The translations under genes and the position numbers were made by a program. A DNA stretch of 25,193 nucleotides, taken from assembly GCA_050257395.1 (NCBI GenBank), contig JBLMWU010000084.1, positions 1 to 25,193 of the forward strand, given 5' to 3'. This document shows, piece by piece, positions 1 to 6,910 of the stretch. The notes beneath the pieces were generated by a model, which worked only from the letters and a program-made list of their open reading frames with translations, did no database searches and was not told the DNA's origin. Numbering within the stretch: position 1 is the stretch's first letter; the number at the start of each line of letters is the position of its first letter. The DNA is from JAIRTY01 sp050257395. Lineage in GTDB: Bacteria > Actinomycetota > Actinomycetes > Streptosporangiales > Streptosporangiaceae.

Positions 1-28
1 TGCCCCGCGGCCAACTGGCCGTGGGGCA
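1..28 (-). terminator. Hairpin, likely terminator downstream of the Lcp-like gene
   Basis: TGCCCCGCGGCCA (1-13) pairs with TGGCCGTGGGGCA (16-28), with one G-U pair; the practical loop is about four bases. It lies 18 bases past the minus-strand stop of the oxygenase fragment. No U-tract is visible, which is common for actinobacterial terminators. The window starts at its edge, so the far flank cannot be inspected. Confidence 0.5.
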
Positions 29-46
29 ACCCGCGGTCGCACCGGC

Positions 47-847
47 TCAGCTGCCGATCCGGTTGGCAGACGGGATGGTGATCGGGGTGTAGGTCGCCGA
101 GGTGCCATTGCTGAGGTAGAGCATCGCAAAGCCTTTGAGAAGCTGGTTGAACAGGTCGGCACCCGCGGGCACAGTGGCCGTGAGTCCCTCGTTGAGCAGG
201 ACGAACGTAGGCCAGCCGGCGTCGATCAGCCCGCGGGAGACGAAGTCGCGGGGCAGGAGCCCGAGCCAGTCACCGATCTGGTCGCTGAGCAGGTAGCGAA
301 CGAACTCGCTGATGAATCCGGTGTCGAGTCCCAGGGTGGGAGACTCGACGTACCCGAGAAGCGTATGAGCCAGGCTGACGCCCTGCGGGGTCGGGGCAAG
401 GATCGGCGTGAGAATCTGTGCCGCCTGGGCCTGGGCGGCGGCCCAGCTGACCGGGATGAACTGTTCCTGCACGCCCAGCAGGTAGAGGGCGACCTGCCAG
501 GCGTGCAGGTACGCGTCCGCCTCGGTGGGCGAGATGGGGATACCCCAGGAGGTCATCTTTGTGTACGCAAAGGTGCCCACCGAGTGGAACGTGCGCAGGA
601 TGTCGCCGTTGCTGATCGGTGTCGTCTCGTCGGTGACCGCTACCCACGACGAGTCCTGCGGCAGCAGGTAGCGCACCGTGGAGTGCACCAGGCGCGTCTT
701 GTTGGCGGTGACGATGAAGTGGCCCGATGGTCCCCAGGCGTTCGTCGCGGCCAGGTCGTAGCCGAAGGTGAACGTTTTCGCGGCGCGGGCTTTCATGTCG
801 TTGCCGCCCGCGGAGTAGTAGACGTTCCTGGCTTCTCGCGGGATCAC
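47..847 (-). CDS. Latex-clearing-protein/MpaB-type haem oxygenase, N-terminally truncated
   Basis: This 266-residue product resembles the catalytic part of latex clearing proteins (Lcp; DUF2236/MpaB family), b-type haem dioxygenases that cleave polyisoprene. It contains the block KTRLVHSTVRYLLPQ, then HSVGTFAYTKMTSWGIPI, and a late YLLSDQIGDWLGL. Lined up with Streptomyces K30 Lcp from memory with a constant offset of 143, the active-site Glu148, Arg164, Lys167, Thr168 and haem-ligand His198 fall on E5, R21, K24, T25 and H55, all present. Lcp proteins are about 400 residues, usually secreted; here the first ~120-140 residues and any signal peptide are missing. The frame stays open only to 922 (stop 923-925) with no better start, and no SD is obvious before the GTG at 847. 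The aldolase gene ends at 1000, leaving no room for the rest. It is probably a decayed remnant. Family assignment is firm; activity is doubtful. Confidence 0.75.
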   Translation of the reverse strand: MIPREARNVYYSAGGNDMKARAAKTFTFGYDLAATNAWGPSGHFIVTANKTRLVHSTVRYLLPQDSSWVAVTDETTPISNGDILRTFHSVGTFAYTKMTSWGIPISPTEADAYLHAWQVALYLLGVQEQFIPVSWAAAQAQAAQILTPILAPTPQGVSLAHTLLGYVESPTLGLDTGFISEFVRYLLSDQIGDWLGLLPRDFVSRGLIDAGWPTFVLLNEGLTATVPAGADLFNQLLKGFAMLYLSNGTSATYTPITIPSANRIGS

Positions 848-999
848 GGTGCTCTCGATACCGCTTCCGAGGCTGTTAGCACGAAGAGGTAGTTGGCCAC
901 TGCCGCCGTACCCTAGCGCCGCTCACGCCCAGGCCCCGCCCAGCCCGGGTGCGGCTTTGCCCGCGGGTGGCGCCGCCCGGCGATGCCGGCGGTAAGGCT

Positions 1000-2109
1000 T
1001 CAGCCACTGAGGTGCCGCTCGTTCGCGCCCACTAGCTCGGCGAAGATCCCCCGGATCTCGGCGGGTTTCAGGGCGCAGGTTGCTTCCCCGACGCTGAGTT
1101 CCAGTCGGAGCGTAGACGGATCGGCCGTGACCGGCGGTTTGGGGTGGCCTGCCCAGAGCCCGTGTTCAATGGCGAGCTTGCGAGCAGCTGCGGCAAACGC
1201 TTCCTGGCTGGTGCGCAGCAGCACGTGCATCATCGGTACTTGCGGCGGGTCCGGGATGACCCGGACGCCGTCCAGGCCGGCCAGCGCGGCCGCGATTGCC
1301 CGCGCATGCTCCAGGTAGGCCGGCATCCGTGGCAGCCGCTGGGCCAGGCAGGTCCGTGCGGACGCCGCGTTCGGCCACAGGCCGAACAGGGTGCCGCCCA
1401 TCCGGCGGCGCCACTCCCGGACCTCGGCGATGATGTCGGCCGGGCCGGCCACGCAGCACCCGGGCAGCGCGCCGATCCCCTTGTAGAACGACACGTAGAC
1501 GGTGTCGAACAGCGCCGCCACTTCCTCCGGCGCCCTGCCGTACCCGGCGGCCGACTCCCACAGCCGGGCGCCATCCATGTGCACGGCCGCGCCGTGCTCG
1601 CGCGCCCACGCCGCCTGCGCCCGGAGATCATCCCAGGCCGGCTGCTGTCCGCCGAGGTCGCGTTGCGGAAGCTCGAGCAGCAACGCGGCAAGCGGCTCGG
1701 CCACCGCGTCCAGGTCGCCGAGGGTCAGCAGCCGGTCCGCCTCGCCGATGGGGCGGCCAGTCAGGGCGTGCAGCCGCTCATAGCCGCGCCCCTCATGCTG
1801 ATCCACATGGCAGGCGGGGTGGAACCCAACCGTTCGCCGTCCGCGCCGGTCGGCATGCACCCGCAGGACCGACTGCTGAGCCATGGTCCCGCTGGGAAAG
1901 AACACCGCACTGGGCTTGCCCAGCAATGACGCTACTTCGGCCTCCAGGCCCGCGGCCACCCCGCCCTCGCCGTAGCGGTCCAGCTCGGTGTCTGCCGGGA
2001 TCGTCGCGAGCAGCCGGGCGGCATCTTGCCAGCCGTGCCCGTTGAGGAAACGAGTGCACCGCGCCCGCAGCAGGTCGAGTTCACCATCGTCGCTGGCCAT
2101 GCACCCCAT
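1000..2109 (-). CDS. Threonine aldolase / beta-eliminating lyase family PLP enzyme
   Basis: A fold-type I PLP enzyme of about 370 residues related to low-specificity L-threonine aldolase, which splits L-threonine or allo-threonine to glycine and acetaldehyde. Visible signatures: DRYGEGGV near residue 45, the cofactor loop FFPSGTMAQQ (~70-80), the AVHMDGARLWES strand with the PLP-pyridine Asp (~175-185), and VSFYKGIGALPG with the presumed Schiff-base lysine (~210). Its wording (SFYKG rather than the SKG of classical enzymes) matches the actinobacterial 'beta-eliminating lyase-related' branch, so the true substrate is open. Start: ATG at 2109 or ATG at 2100 are both reasonable; a TTG at 2127 also lies in frame but is less likely. 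SD signals are weak. It is divergent from the acyltransferase gene and reads toward the Lcp fragment. Confidence 0.85.
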   Translation of the reverse strand: MGCMASDDGELDLLRARCTRFLNGHGWQDAARLLATIPADTELDRYGEGGVAAGLEAEVASLLGKPSAVFFPSGTMAQQSVLRVHADRRGRRTVGFHPACHVDQHEGRGYERLHALTGRPIGEADRLLTLGDLDAVAEPLAALLLELPQRDLGGQQPAWDDLRAQAAWAREHGAAVHMDGARLWESAAGYGRAPEEVAALFDTVYVSFYKGIGALPGCCVAGPADIIAEVREWRRRMGGTLFGLWPNAASARTCLAQRLPRMPAYLEHARAIAAALAGLDGVRVIPDPPQVPMMHVLLRTSQEAFAAAARKLAIEHGLWAGHPKPPVTADPSTLRLELSVGEATCALKPAEIRGIFAELVGANERHLSG

Positions 2110-2189
2110 TGTGCCGTTTTCACCCAAGCCACCTACTCCCGCAATCCGGTGCGCCGAGGCGGAAGCTGGGCGCCATCAGAGCCCTCGGA

Positions 2190-2201
2190 CCGCAGCTGCG
2201 G
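2190..2201. promoter_or_regulatory. Perfect 12-bp palindrome in a divergent intergenic region
   Basis: CCGCAGCTGCGG is a perfect palindrome lying between the divergent aldolase (start ~2109) and acyltransferase (start 2327) genes. It could be an operator or only a GC-rich chance palindrome. No clear -35/-10 pair was recognised in this 217-bp gap. Confidence 0.25.
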
Positions 2202-2326
2202 CCGGTCAGTGAGGTCCAAAGCCTCTGGTGCGGGTCCGGTGGGTGGCGGTAGGGGGGAGTTAAGAACGCGCCGCCGGCCCGCGTGGGAGGCGGGGGAATG
2301 GCGGCGTCGGCGGGGGGAGGGTCGCC

Positions 2327-3289
2327 ATGGGCAATCCTGTTGAGATTCCGTTCTCGGTATGGCGCAAGCTGGCGATGGCGTCGTGGCGTCAGCGGAAAGA
2401 TCCGATGATCATGGCGACCCTGGACGTCGACGCCGGCCCGGTACTCGGCTACCTCGAGCAGGTGCGCCGGGCCACCGGCGTCCATGTGACGCCCGCCCAC
2501 CTGGTGGGCCGGGCCGCCGCCAAGGTGGCCGAGGCGTTGCCGGGCCTGAACGGCCGGGTGGTTTTCGGGTCGTTCGCCCCGTCACCCACCATCGACGGCT
2601 TCTTCGTAGTGTCGCTGCGCACCGACCCGGTGACGGGTAGAGAGGCTGCCAGCACAGACCTGTCCGGATCGGTCATCCGCGAAGTCGACAAGAAGCCGCC
2701 GTGGGTCATCGCATCCGAATTGGCGCATCGGGCACAGATGATCCGCGACGATCGCGACCCGCAGTTCAAGCAGGCGAAGGCGATGGTGCAGAACCTGCCC
2801 CCGATGATCCTGCGTGGCGTCCTCGACGCAATCGGCTTTGTCACCGAGACCCTGCAGCTGCCCATCCCGTTCATGGGCCTGGAGGCCCGCCCATACGGGT
2901 CGTTCCTCGTGAGCAACGTGGGCACGTTCGGCCTCGACTCGGCATTCGCCCCGGTTCCGCCGTTCGTGCACGTCCCGGTCCTTATCATGGTCGGCACGGT
3001 CACCGACAAGGTGGTAGCCGGGAACGGGCAGCCGGTGGTGCGGCCCATGCTGCCGCTCTGCGTCGGCATCGACCACCGCTTCGTTGACGGCTACCAGGCG
3101 GCATCCATGGCGCGGATCTTCCGGGAGTACCTGGCCGACCCTGCCGCGTTCGACCCGGTCCCGGCTGCCAAGCAGGCAGCCCGCCGCCGCGCGGCTACCC
3201 GGCGCGTTGCCGCCGCCCGGTCGGCACCGGCCGCGTCCCCGCGAACGAAGAACAGCCGCGCGCCCGCCGGGACGGGACACCGGGCTTGA
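2327..3289 (+). CDS. Stand-alone 2-oxoacid dehydrogenase E2-type acyltransferase domain
   Basis: The 320-residue protein matches the catalytic (CAT-like) domain of dihydrolipoamide acyltransferases (PF00198). The active-site motif is DHRFVDGYQA (His250, Asp254), equivalent to the DHRxxDG of E2 enzymes, and the SNVGTFGLDSAFAPVPP block (~196-212) is the usual strand before it. There is no lipoyl domain and no E1/E3-binding domain, and no E1 or E3 genes are nearby, so it is unlikely to be a working E2 of a dehydrogenase complex; an acyl-CoA-dependent transferase is an alternative. The last ~40 residues are Ala/Arg/Pro-rich, basic and probably disordered. A GGAGGG-like SD (about 2315-2321) precedes the ATG. 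Confidence 0.85.
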   Translation: MGNPVEIPFSVWRKLAMASWRQRKDPMIMATLDVDAGPVLGYLEQVRRATGVHVTPAHLVGRAAAKVAEALPGLNGRVVFGSFAPSPTIDGFFVVSLRTDPVTGREAASTDLSGSVIREVDKKPPWVIASELAHRAQMIRDDRDPQFKQAKAMVQNLPPMILRGVLDAIGFVTETLQLPIPFMGLEARPYGSFLVSNVGTFGLDSAFAPVPPFVHVPVLIMVGTVTDKVVAGNGQPVVRPMLPLCVGIDHRFVDGYQAASMARIFREYLADPAAFDPVPAAKQAARRRAATRRVAAARSAPAASPRTKNSRAPAGTGHRA

Positions 3290-3368
3290 TGGCTGGCGAG
3301 AGAATGCCTGCGGTGGCAGCCCGGTGGGAAGCTGATGCCATGGAGCAGGCCGGTGGCTGGTCGACGGC

Positions 3369-3674
3369 GTGCCAGCGCCCCACCTTGACGGCTGCCTCGA
3401 TGTGGATCTGGAGTCGTCGGCCATGACTAACGCGCTGCCGGTGCGCCGGATGTGCCTGGCCCCCGGTGCCAGTGCGGCTGCTCCAGCCGCCTACGTCCGC
3501 GCCGCCGGCCTTGCCGTGGAACGGCTGGATCAGACCTACCAGCGTGCCTCGGATGAGCCCACCCGCCAGCGTTATGGCTACGCCGCTCCGGCTTTCGATT
3601 TCACCTGCAGCATCAGCTATGACGAGTCCGGGCTGGTCGTGGACTATCCCGGGATCGCCGTTCGCGCCGGATGA
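3369..3674 (+). pseudogene. C-terminal fragment of putative glycolipid-binding protein (PF06475)
   Basis: The 101-residue reading frame begins at GTG 3369 and contains LDGCLDVDLESSAMTNALPV, RRM and, at the end, SGLVVDYPGIAVRAG. These are the hallmark second-half blocks of the PF06475 'putative glycolipid-binding' family, whose members are about 180-200 residues. The frame is open upstream only to a TGA at 3333-3335, adding WLVDG-like residues that also fit the family, but the N-terminal ~80-90 residues are absent. The acyltransferase gene ends at 3289, so there is no space for them. No SD precedes the GTG. Most likely a degraded gene; expression as a short protein cannot be excluded. Confidence 0.65.
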
Positions 3675-3730
3675 CGAATGCCGCAGCCCGGCCTCTGGCA
3701 CAGGTTCGCATGCCCGCGGTGGTGTGCTGT

Positions 3731-3742
3731 TAGCGTGCCGCC
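3731..3742 (+). promoter_or_regulatory. Possible leaderless -10 element for the PPOX gene
   Basis: TAGCGT at 3731-3736 followed by six bases and then the ATG at 3743 fits the actinobacterial leaderless pattern TAnnnT-N6-7-A(TG). No SD is present before this ATG, which supports leaderless translation. The -35 region is not convincing. Confidence 0.35.
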
Positions 3743-4138
3743 ATGAGTATCCCGCTGAGCGACGCGGTGCTGCGGCTGGTGGATGGCAAGAACTACGCGG
3801 TCCTGGCCACGGTGAATCCGGACGGCAGCCCGCAGACCTCGGTGGTGTGGGTCGGCCGCGAGGGCGGCGACCTGCTGTTCTCCACGGTGGCGGGGCGGGT
3901 CAAGCACCGCAACATGGTGCGCGACCCGCGGGTCAGCGTCACCGTGATCGACTCGGCAGACCCGGAGAACTACGTCGAGCTGCGCGGCCGGGTGTCGATG
4001 ACCCCCGACCATGACCGGCGGCTGGACACCCAGCTGTCGTGGAAGTACGACGGCAAGGATCCGGGACCGGACCGCCCCGGCGCGGTCCGGGTGGCCGTGC
4101 GGATGGTCGTGGAGAAGGCCACCGGCTACGCCGCCTAG
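3743..4138 (+). CDS. PPOX-class F420-dependent oxidoreductase
   Basis: The 131-residue protein has the split beta-barrel pattern of the pyridoxamine-5'-phosphate-oxidase-like/FDOR-B family: an early YAVLATVNPDGSPQTSVVWV segment (~18-37), then LLFSTVAGRVKHRNMVRDPR (~45-64) with the basic residues that usually bind the cofactor phosphate, then VSVTVIDSADPENYVELRG (~65-83). Its length is typical for F420- or FMN-dependent single-domain members. Many actinobacterial relatives use F420H2 to reduce unsaturated bonds; the substrate cannot be read from sequence. It converges with the TetR gene, with only 21 bp between stops. Confidence 0.85.
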   Translation: MSIPLSDAVLRLVDGKNYAVLATVNPDGSPQTSVVWVGREGGDLLFSTVAGRVKHRNMVRDPRVSVTVIDSADPENYVELRGRVSMTPDHDRRLDTQLSWKYDGKDPGPDRPGAVRVAVRMVVEKATGYAA

Positions 4139-4159
4139 GCCCAGGCCGTGTGCAGCGTG

Positions 4160-4723
4160 TCACTCCGGCTGGCTGATGGCCCGCCAGCAAGCGCGGGCGA
4201 TCTCGTCGAGCTGTTCATCGGTCAGTTCGGTTCCGGCGGCCGCGAGCCGCACGGCCGGGCTCAATCCGAGCTCGTAGATCACCTCCAGTGGCAGCGGCAG
4301 CAACCGGGCGGCTGTATCGGGCGCGGCCGCGTGCGCCGCCAGCGGGTCGCCGGCCGCGATCGCCGCCTGGTGCGCGGCGCTGCGGTAGGGCGAGTGGTCG
4401 ACCTGCAGCAGGAAGCGGGCGTGATCGGGGTTCGCCTGCAGGTGACGGTAGGTGGCCTGCCAGACGCTGCGAAACTGCGCGTCTGCCTCCGCGCCTGCAT
4501 CGAGGCTGGCCATGGCCGCCATGGCGAGCTGTGCCTTCGTCTCGCAGTAAGCGGCGAGCACCAGTTCGTCCTTGGACGCGTAGTGGGTGTAGGCGGTGCC
4601 GGTTGCCACCCCGGCCTCGCTGGCGACGGCGCTCATCGACGCGCCGTGAAAACCGTTGCGCGCGACGAGCGTCCGCAGCGCGCTGCGCACCGCGGCGGCG
4701 CGGTCTATCGACGTGACCGTCAC
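4160..4723 (-). CDS. TetR/AcrR family transcriptional regulator
   Basis: The 187-residue protein has an N-terminal TetR helix-turn-helix: ALRTLVARNGFHGASMSAVA, then SEAGVATGTAYTHYASKDEL (~15-54), with the canonical G-T-x-Y-x-H-Y-x-S-K-D-E-L recognition pattern. The C-terminal part is a helical ligand-binding domain. I chose GTG at 4723 because it overlaps the TGA of the upstream SDR gene by four bases (GTGA), a classic coupling junction; longer in-frame extensions would run inside the SDR gene. It is co-transcribed with the SDR and probably controls that operon through the dyad at 5675-5690. This last point is inferred. Confidence 0.88.
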   Translation of the reverse strand: MTVTSIDRAAAVRSALRTLVARNGFHGASMSAVASEAGVATGTAYTHYASKDELVLAAYCETKAQLAMAAMASLDAGAEADAQFRSVWQATYRHLQANPDHARFLLQVDHSPYRSAAHQAAIAAGDPLAAHAAAPDTAARLLPLPLEVIYELGLSPAVRLAAAGTELTDEQLDEIARACWRAISQPE

Positions 4724-5658
4724 GCTGCAGCCGCCGCGTGCAGGTCGAGAGCCACTCCGGTTTCGCGCTCGGAGACCTCCCACAGCGCGGCGATCGCCTT
4801 GTCCATGCCGAGCCTGCGTACGACCGGCTTGCGTACCGGCGGCCCGCTGTTGACGAACCGCGGGCCGTAGAAGTCGCCGCCCTTCGCCGCCGGGTCGGTC
4901 GCTGCCCGCAGTTGCGAGAGGGCGCCCTCGGCCGCGGGCATTCCGGTGTGGCGGGCGAGGAAGTGGAAGAAGCGCTGGCTCCTGCCGCCGCCGGTCTGCT
5001 GCACGCTGACCGCCTGCAGGTCGGTGTTCGACAGCCCCGGGTGTGCGATCAGGCTGGCCGTGTCCGCGCCGGCCTTCCCCAGCTCACGCTGGAGTCCCAG
5101 GCCGAAGTGAAAGTTGGCGAGCTTGGCCTGGCCGTAGGCGCGCCACGGCCGGTACCGGCCCTCAAGGTGGGGGTTGGCCGGGTCGACGGCGCGGCCCATG
5201 TGATGCGCCGTGCTGGTTACGGTCACGATCCGGGCGCCGGGTGTGCGCAGCAGCGCGGGCAGCAGCAGCGCGGTCAGTGTCCAATGCCCCAGATGGTCCA
5301 CGCCGAACTGCATCTCGAAGCCGTCGGCGGTCCTGGTCTCGGGGATCCCCATCACCCCGGCATTGTTGATGAGCAGGTCGATGTTCTTGTGCCCGGCCGT
5401 GATCTGTTCGGCCGCGGCACGCACCGACGCCTGCGAGGCGAGGTCCAGCGCCACCAGCTCCAGTGAAGCGTCCGGCGCAGTGGTGCGGATGTCCCGGAGC
5501 GCGGCTTCTGCCTTCTCCTGGTTGCGTACCGCCATCACGACATGCGCGCCTTTCGCCGCCAGCTGCCGCGCGGTCTCCAGCCCGAGCCCGCCGTTCGCGC
5601 CGGTCACGACGGCGGTGCGGCCGTGCTGGCCGGGAATGTCTGCTGCGTTCCAGCCCAC
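4720..5658 (-). CDS. Short-chain dehydrogenase/reductase (SDR)
   Basis: A 312-residue classical-type SDR of the retinol-dehydrogenase/WW-domain-oxidoreductase-like group that is common in actinobacteria. Visible motifs: Rossmann TGANGGLG at 19-26, NNAG at 98-101, Ser149 in TVTSTAH, and the catalytic YGQAK with Tyr175 and Lys179. The protein is longer than the ~250-residue core because of an extended C-terminal substrate region. Start: a strong AGGAGGT (5664-5670 on the minus strand) sits 5 bases before GTG 5658; a TTG at 5661 is too close, and longer frames start upstream of this SD. It is the first gene of an operon with the TetR regulator (GTGA overlap). The alcohol or ketone substrate is unknown. 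Confidence 0.9.
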   Translation of the reverse strand: MGWNAADIPGQHGRTAVVTGANGGLGLETARQLAAKGAHVVMAVRNQEKAEAALRDIRTTAPDASLELVALDLASQASVRAAAEQITAGHKNIDLLINNAGVMGIPETRTADGFEMQFGVDHLGHWTLTALLLPALLRTPGARIVTVTSTAHHMGRAVDPANPHLEGRYRPWRAYGQAKLANFHFGLGLQRELGKAGADTASLIAHPGLSNTDLQAVSVQQTGGGRSQRFFHFLARHTGMPAAEGALSQLRAATDPAAKGGDFYGPRFVNSGPPVRKPVVRRLGMDKAIAALWEVSERETGVALDLHAAAAA

Positions 5659-5674
5659 CAATGACCTCCTGGAT

Positions 5675-5690
5675 GAATGAATGTTCATTC
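5675..5690. promoter_or_regulatory. TetR-operator-like dyad ahead of the SDR-TetR operon
   Basis: GAATGA-ATGT-TCATTC is a perfect 6-bp inverted repeat around a 4-bp centre, immediately upstream of the SDR Shine-Dalgarno. AT-rich palindromes of this size and position are typical TetR-family operators. The encoded TetR is in the same operon, so autorepression is the simplest reading. A possible minus-strand -10 (TAAGGT) lies just upstream at about 5706-5711. Confidence 0.55.
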
Positions 5691-5721
5691 GGGTATTTTT
5701 CCACCTTACCACACACGAACA

Positions 5722-5760
5722 TCCGGGTCATTGAACAGGGCCAATGTTAAGTCCGGGTCA
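5722..5760. repeat. Nine-bp direct repeats flanking an inverted repeat
   Basis: TCCGGGTCA occurs at 5722-5730 and again at 5752-5760, exactly 30 bp apart. Between them, TTGAACA (5731-5737) and TGTTAA (5745-5750) form an imperfect inverted repeat. The element lies in the divergent region between the SDR operon and the ABC operon and looks regulatory. Confidence 0.4.
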
Positions 5761-5768
5761 GCTCCAGC

Positions 5769-5802
5769 GGATTGCAGGCGACAGCCAATCCACTGGATTG
5801 CA
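5769..5802. promoter_or_regulatory. Dyad and direct repeat in the ABC operon upstream region
   Basis: CAATCC-ACT-GGATTG (5786-5800) is a perfect 6-bp inverted repeat. GGATTGCA appears twice in the same orientation (5769-5776 and 5795-5802). The rest of the 311-bp gap (5661-5971) also holds a GAACGTTC palindrome at 5855-5862; no convincing plus-strand -35/-10 pair was found. Confidence 0.35.
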
Positions 5803-5971
5803 TGAGAGCCATGTCTGACGGCCCGATGTCTTTCGCTCTCAGCCTGCGGATGCGGAACGTTCTGCGCATACCGTGCAAGCGGACACCTTCCGTTTGCCCG
5901 ATCTTCAAGCACCATCAACGCCCACGTCAGGTGCATCCCTGACTGTTCCTGGTGTGCGGACGGAAGGGATC

Positions 5972-6910
5972 ATGGGCGGCGCCGTCGCGGTGCGGGCCCG
6001 TGGAATCACGAAGACGTTCGGCGATGTCGTCGCGCTCGACAGTGTCGATCTGGACGTCGCGGCCGGGCAGATCCACGGGGTCGCCGGGCCGAACGGCGCG
6101 GGAAAGACGACATTATTCGGCCTGCTGCTCGGCCTGGCCGCCGCGGACCGCGGCAGTCTCGAGGTCCTGGGCACGCCGGTCGGGCGGTCGCTCGCGCCAC
6201 CTGGTGAGGTCGCGGGCTTCCTCGACGGCCCCGGTCTCTACCCCTCACTGACCGCCCGGGGGAACCTCGCTGCCCTGGCCGGTCTCCGCGGCCCCGGTGC
6301 CCGGACGGCAGGAATCAGCGACGTCCTCGACCAGGTCGGGCTCACCGATGTCGCCGACGACAAGGTGCGCGGCTTCTCCCTCGGGATGCGCCAGCGGCTC
6401 GGGCTTGCCGCCGCCCTGCTCACCAGGCCGCGGCTGCTCGTGCTCGACGAGCCTGCCAACGGCCTCGACCCGGCAGGCAAGAAGCACGTGCACAGCGTCC
6501 TGTCCCAGCTCGCGGCGGACGGGGCCACCGTGGTGCTCTCAAGCCACCGGATGGACGACCTCGAGGCGCTCTGCTCCGAGGTCACCATCGTCGCGACCGG
6601 ACGGGTCGTCTTCGCCGGCCCGCTCGGCAAGCTGACCGAGACGAGCCCTGAGCTCGACTACCGGCTGCTGACCTCCGACCCGGAGGCTGCGCGCCTGGTG
6701 GCCGCCGGCACGGACGGGGTCCGGGTGGCCGGCGACGCCGCGGTCCGGCCGGACAGCGACGTGCTGGTGGTGCGCGCGCTGGTACCCGCCCTCGACGAAC
6801 TGGTGCCACGGCTCGTCCACGCCGGCATCGCGGTGCGCGAGCTCACGCCGGTCGTCTCGCCGCTCGAGTCCGCGTTCCTCGCCCTCACCGAGCCGCAGGA
6901 GGCCGGCTGA
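5972..6910 (+). CDS. ABC transporter ATP-binding protein (ABC-2 exporter type)
   Basis: The 312-residue ATPase has Walker A GPNGAGKTT (39-47), signature FSLGMRQRL (135-143), Walker B LLVLDEP (155-161) followed by ANGLDP, and H-loop His192 in SSHRM. The region GFLDGPGLYPSLT occupies the Q-loop, with Asp in place of Gln, as in the bacitracin-exporter-like subfamily that carries Glu or Asp there. The ~90-residue C-terminal extension is usual for this subfamily. I chose ATG 5972, preceded by GGAAGGG at 5962-5968; an in-frame start 33 codons earlier adds residues with no family match. The stop overlaps the permease start (TGATG), so the two are coupled. The substrate is unknown. Confidence 0.9.
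   Translation: MGGAVAVRARGITKTFGDVVALDSVDLDVAAGQIHGVAGPNGAGKTTLFGLLLGLAAADRGSLEVLGTPVGRSLAPPGEVAGFLDGPGLYPSLTARGNLAALAGLRGPGARTAGISDVLDQVGLTDVADDKVRGFSLGMRQRLGLAAALLTRPRLLVLDEPANGLDPAGKKHVHSVLSQLAADGATVVLSSHRMDDLEALCSEVTIVATGRVVFAGPLGKLTETSPELDYRLLTSDPEAARLVAAGTDGVRVAGDAAVRPDSDVLVVRALVPALDELVPRLVHAGIAVRELTPVVSPLESAFLALTEPQEAG

Noticed and set aside
3304..3425. Forty-codon frame starting at ATG 3304, upstream of and overlapping the PF06475 fragment
   Set aside because: It was considered as a frameshifted N-terminal part of that family, but its residues do not match the expected first-half blocks.
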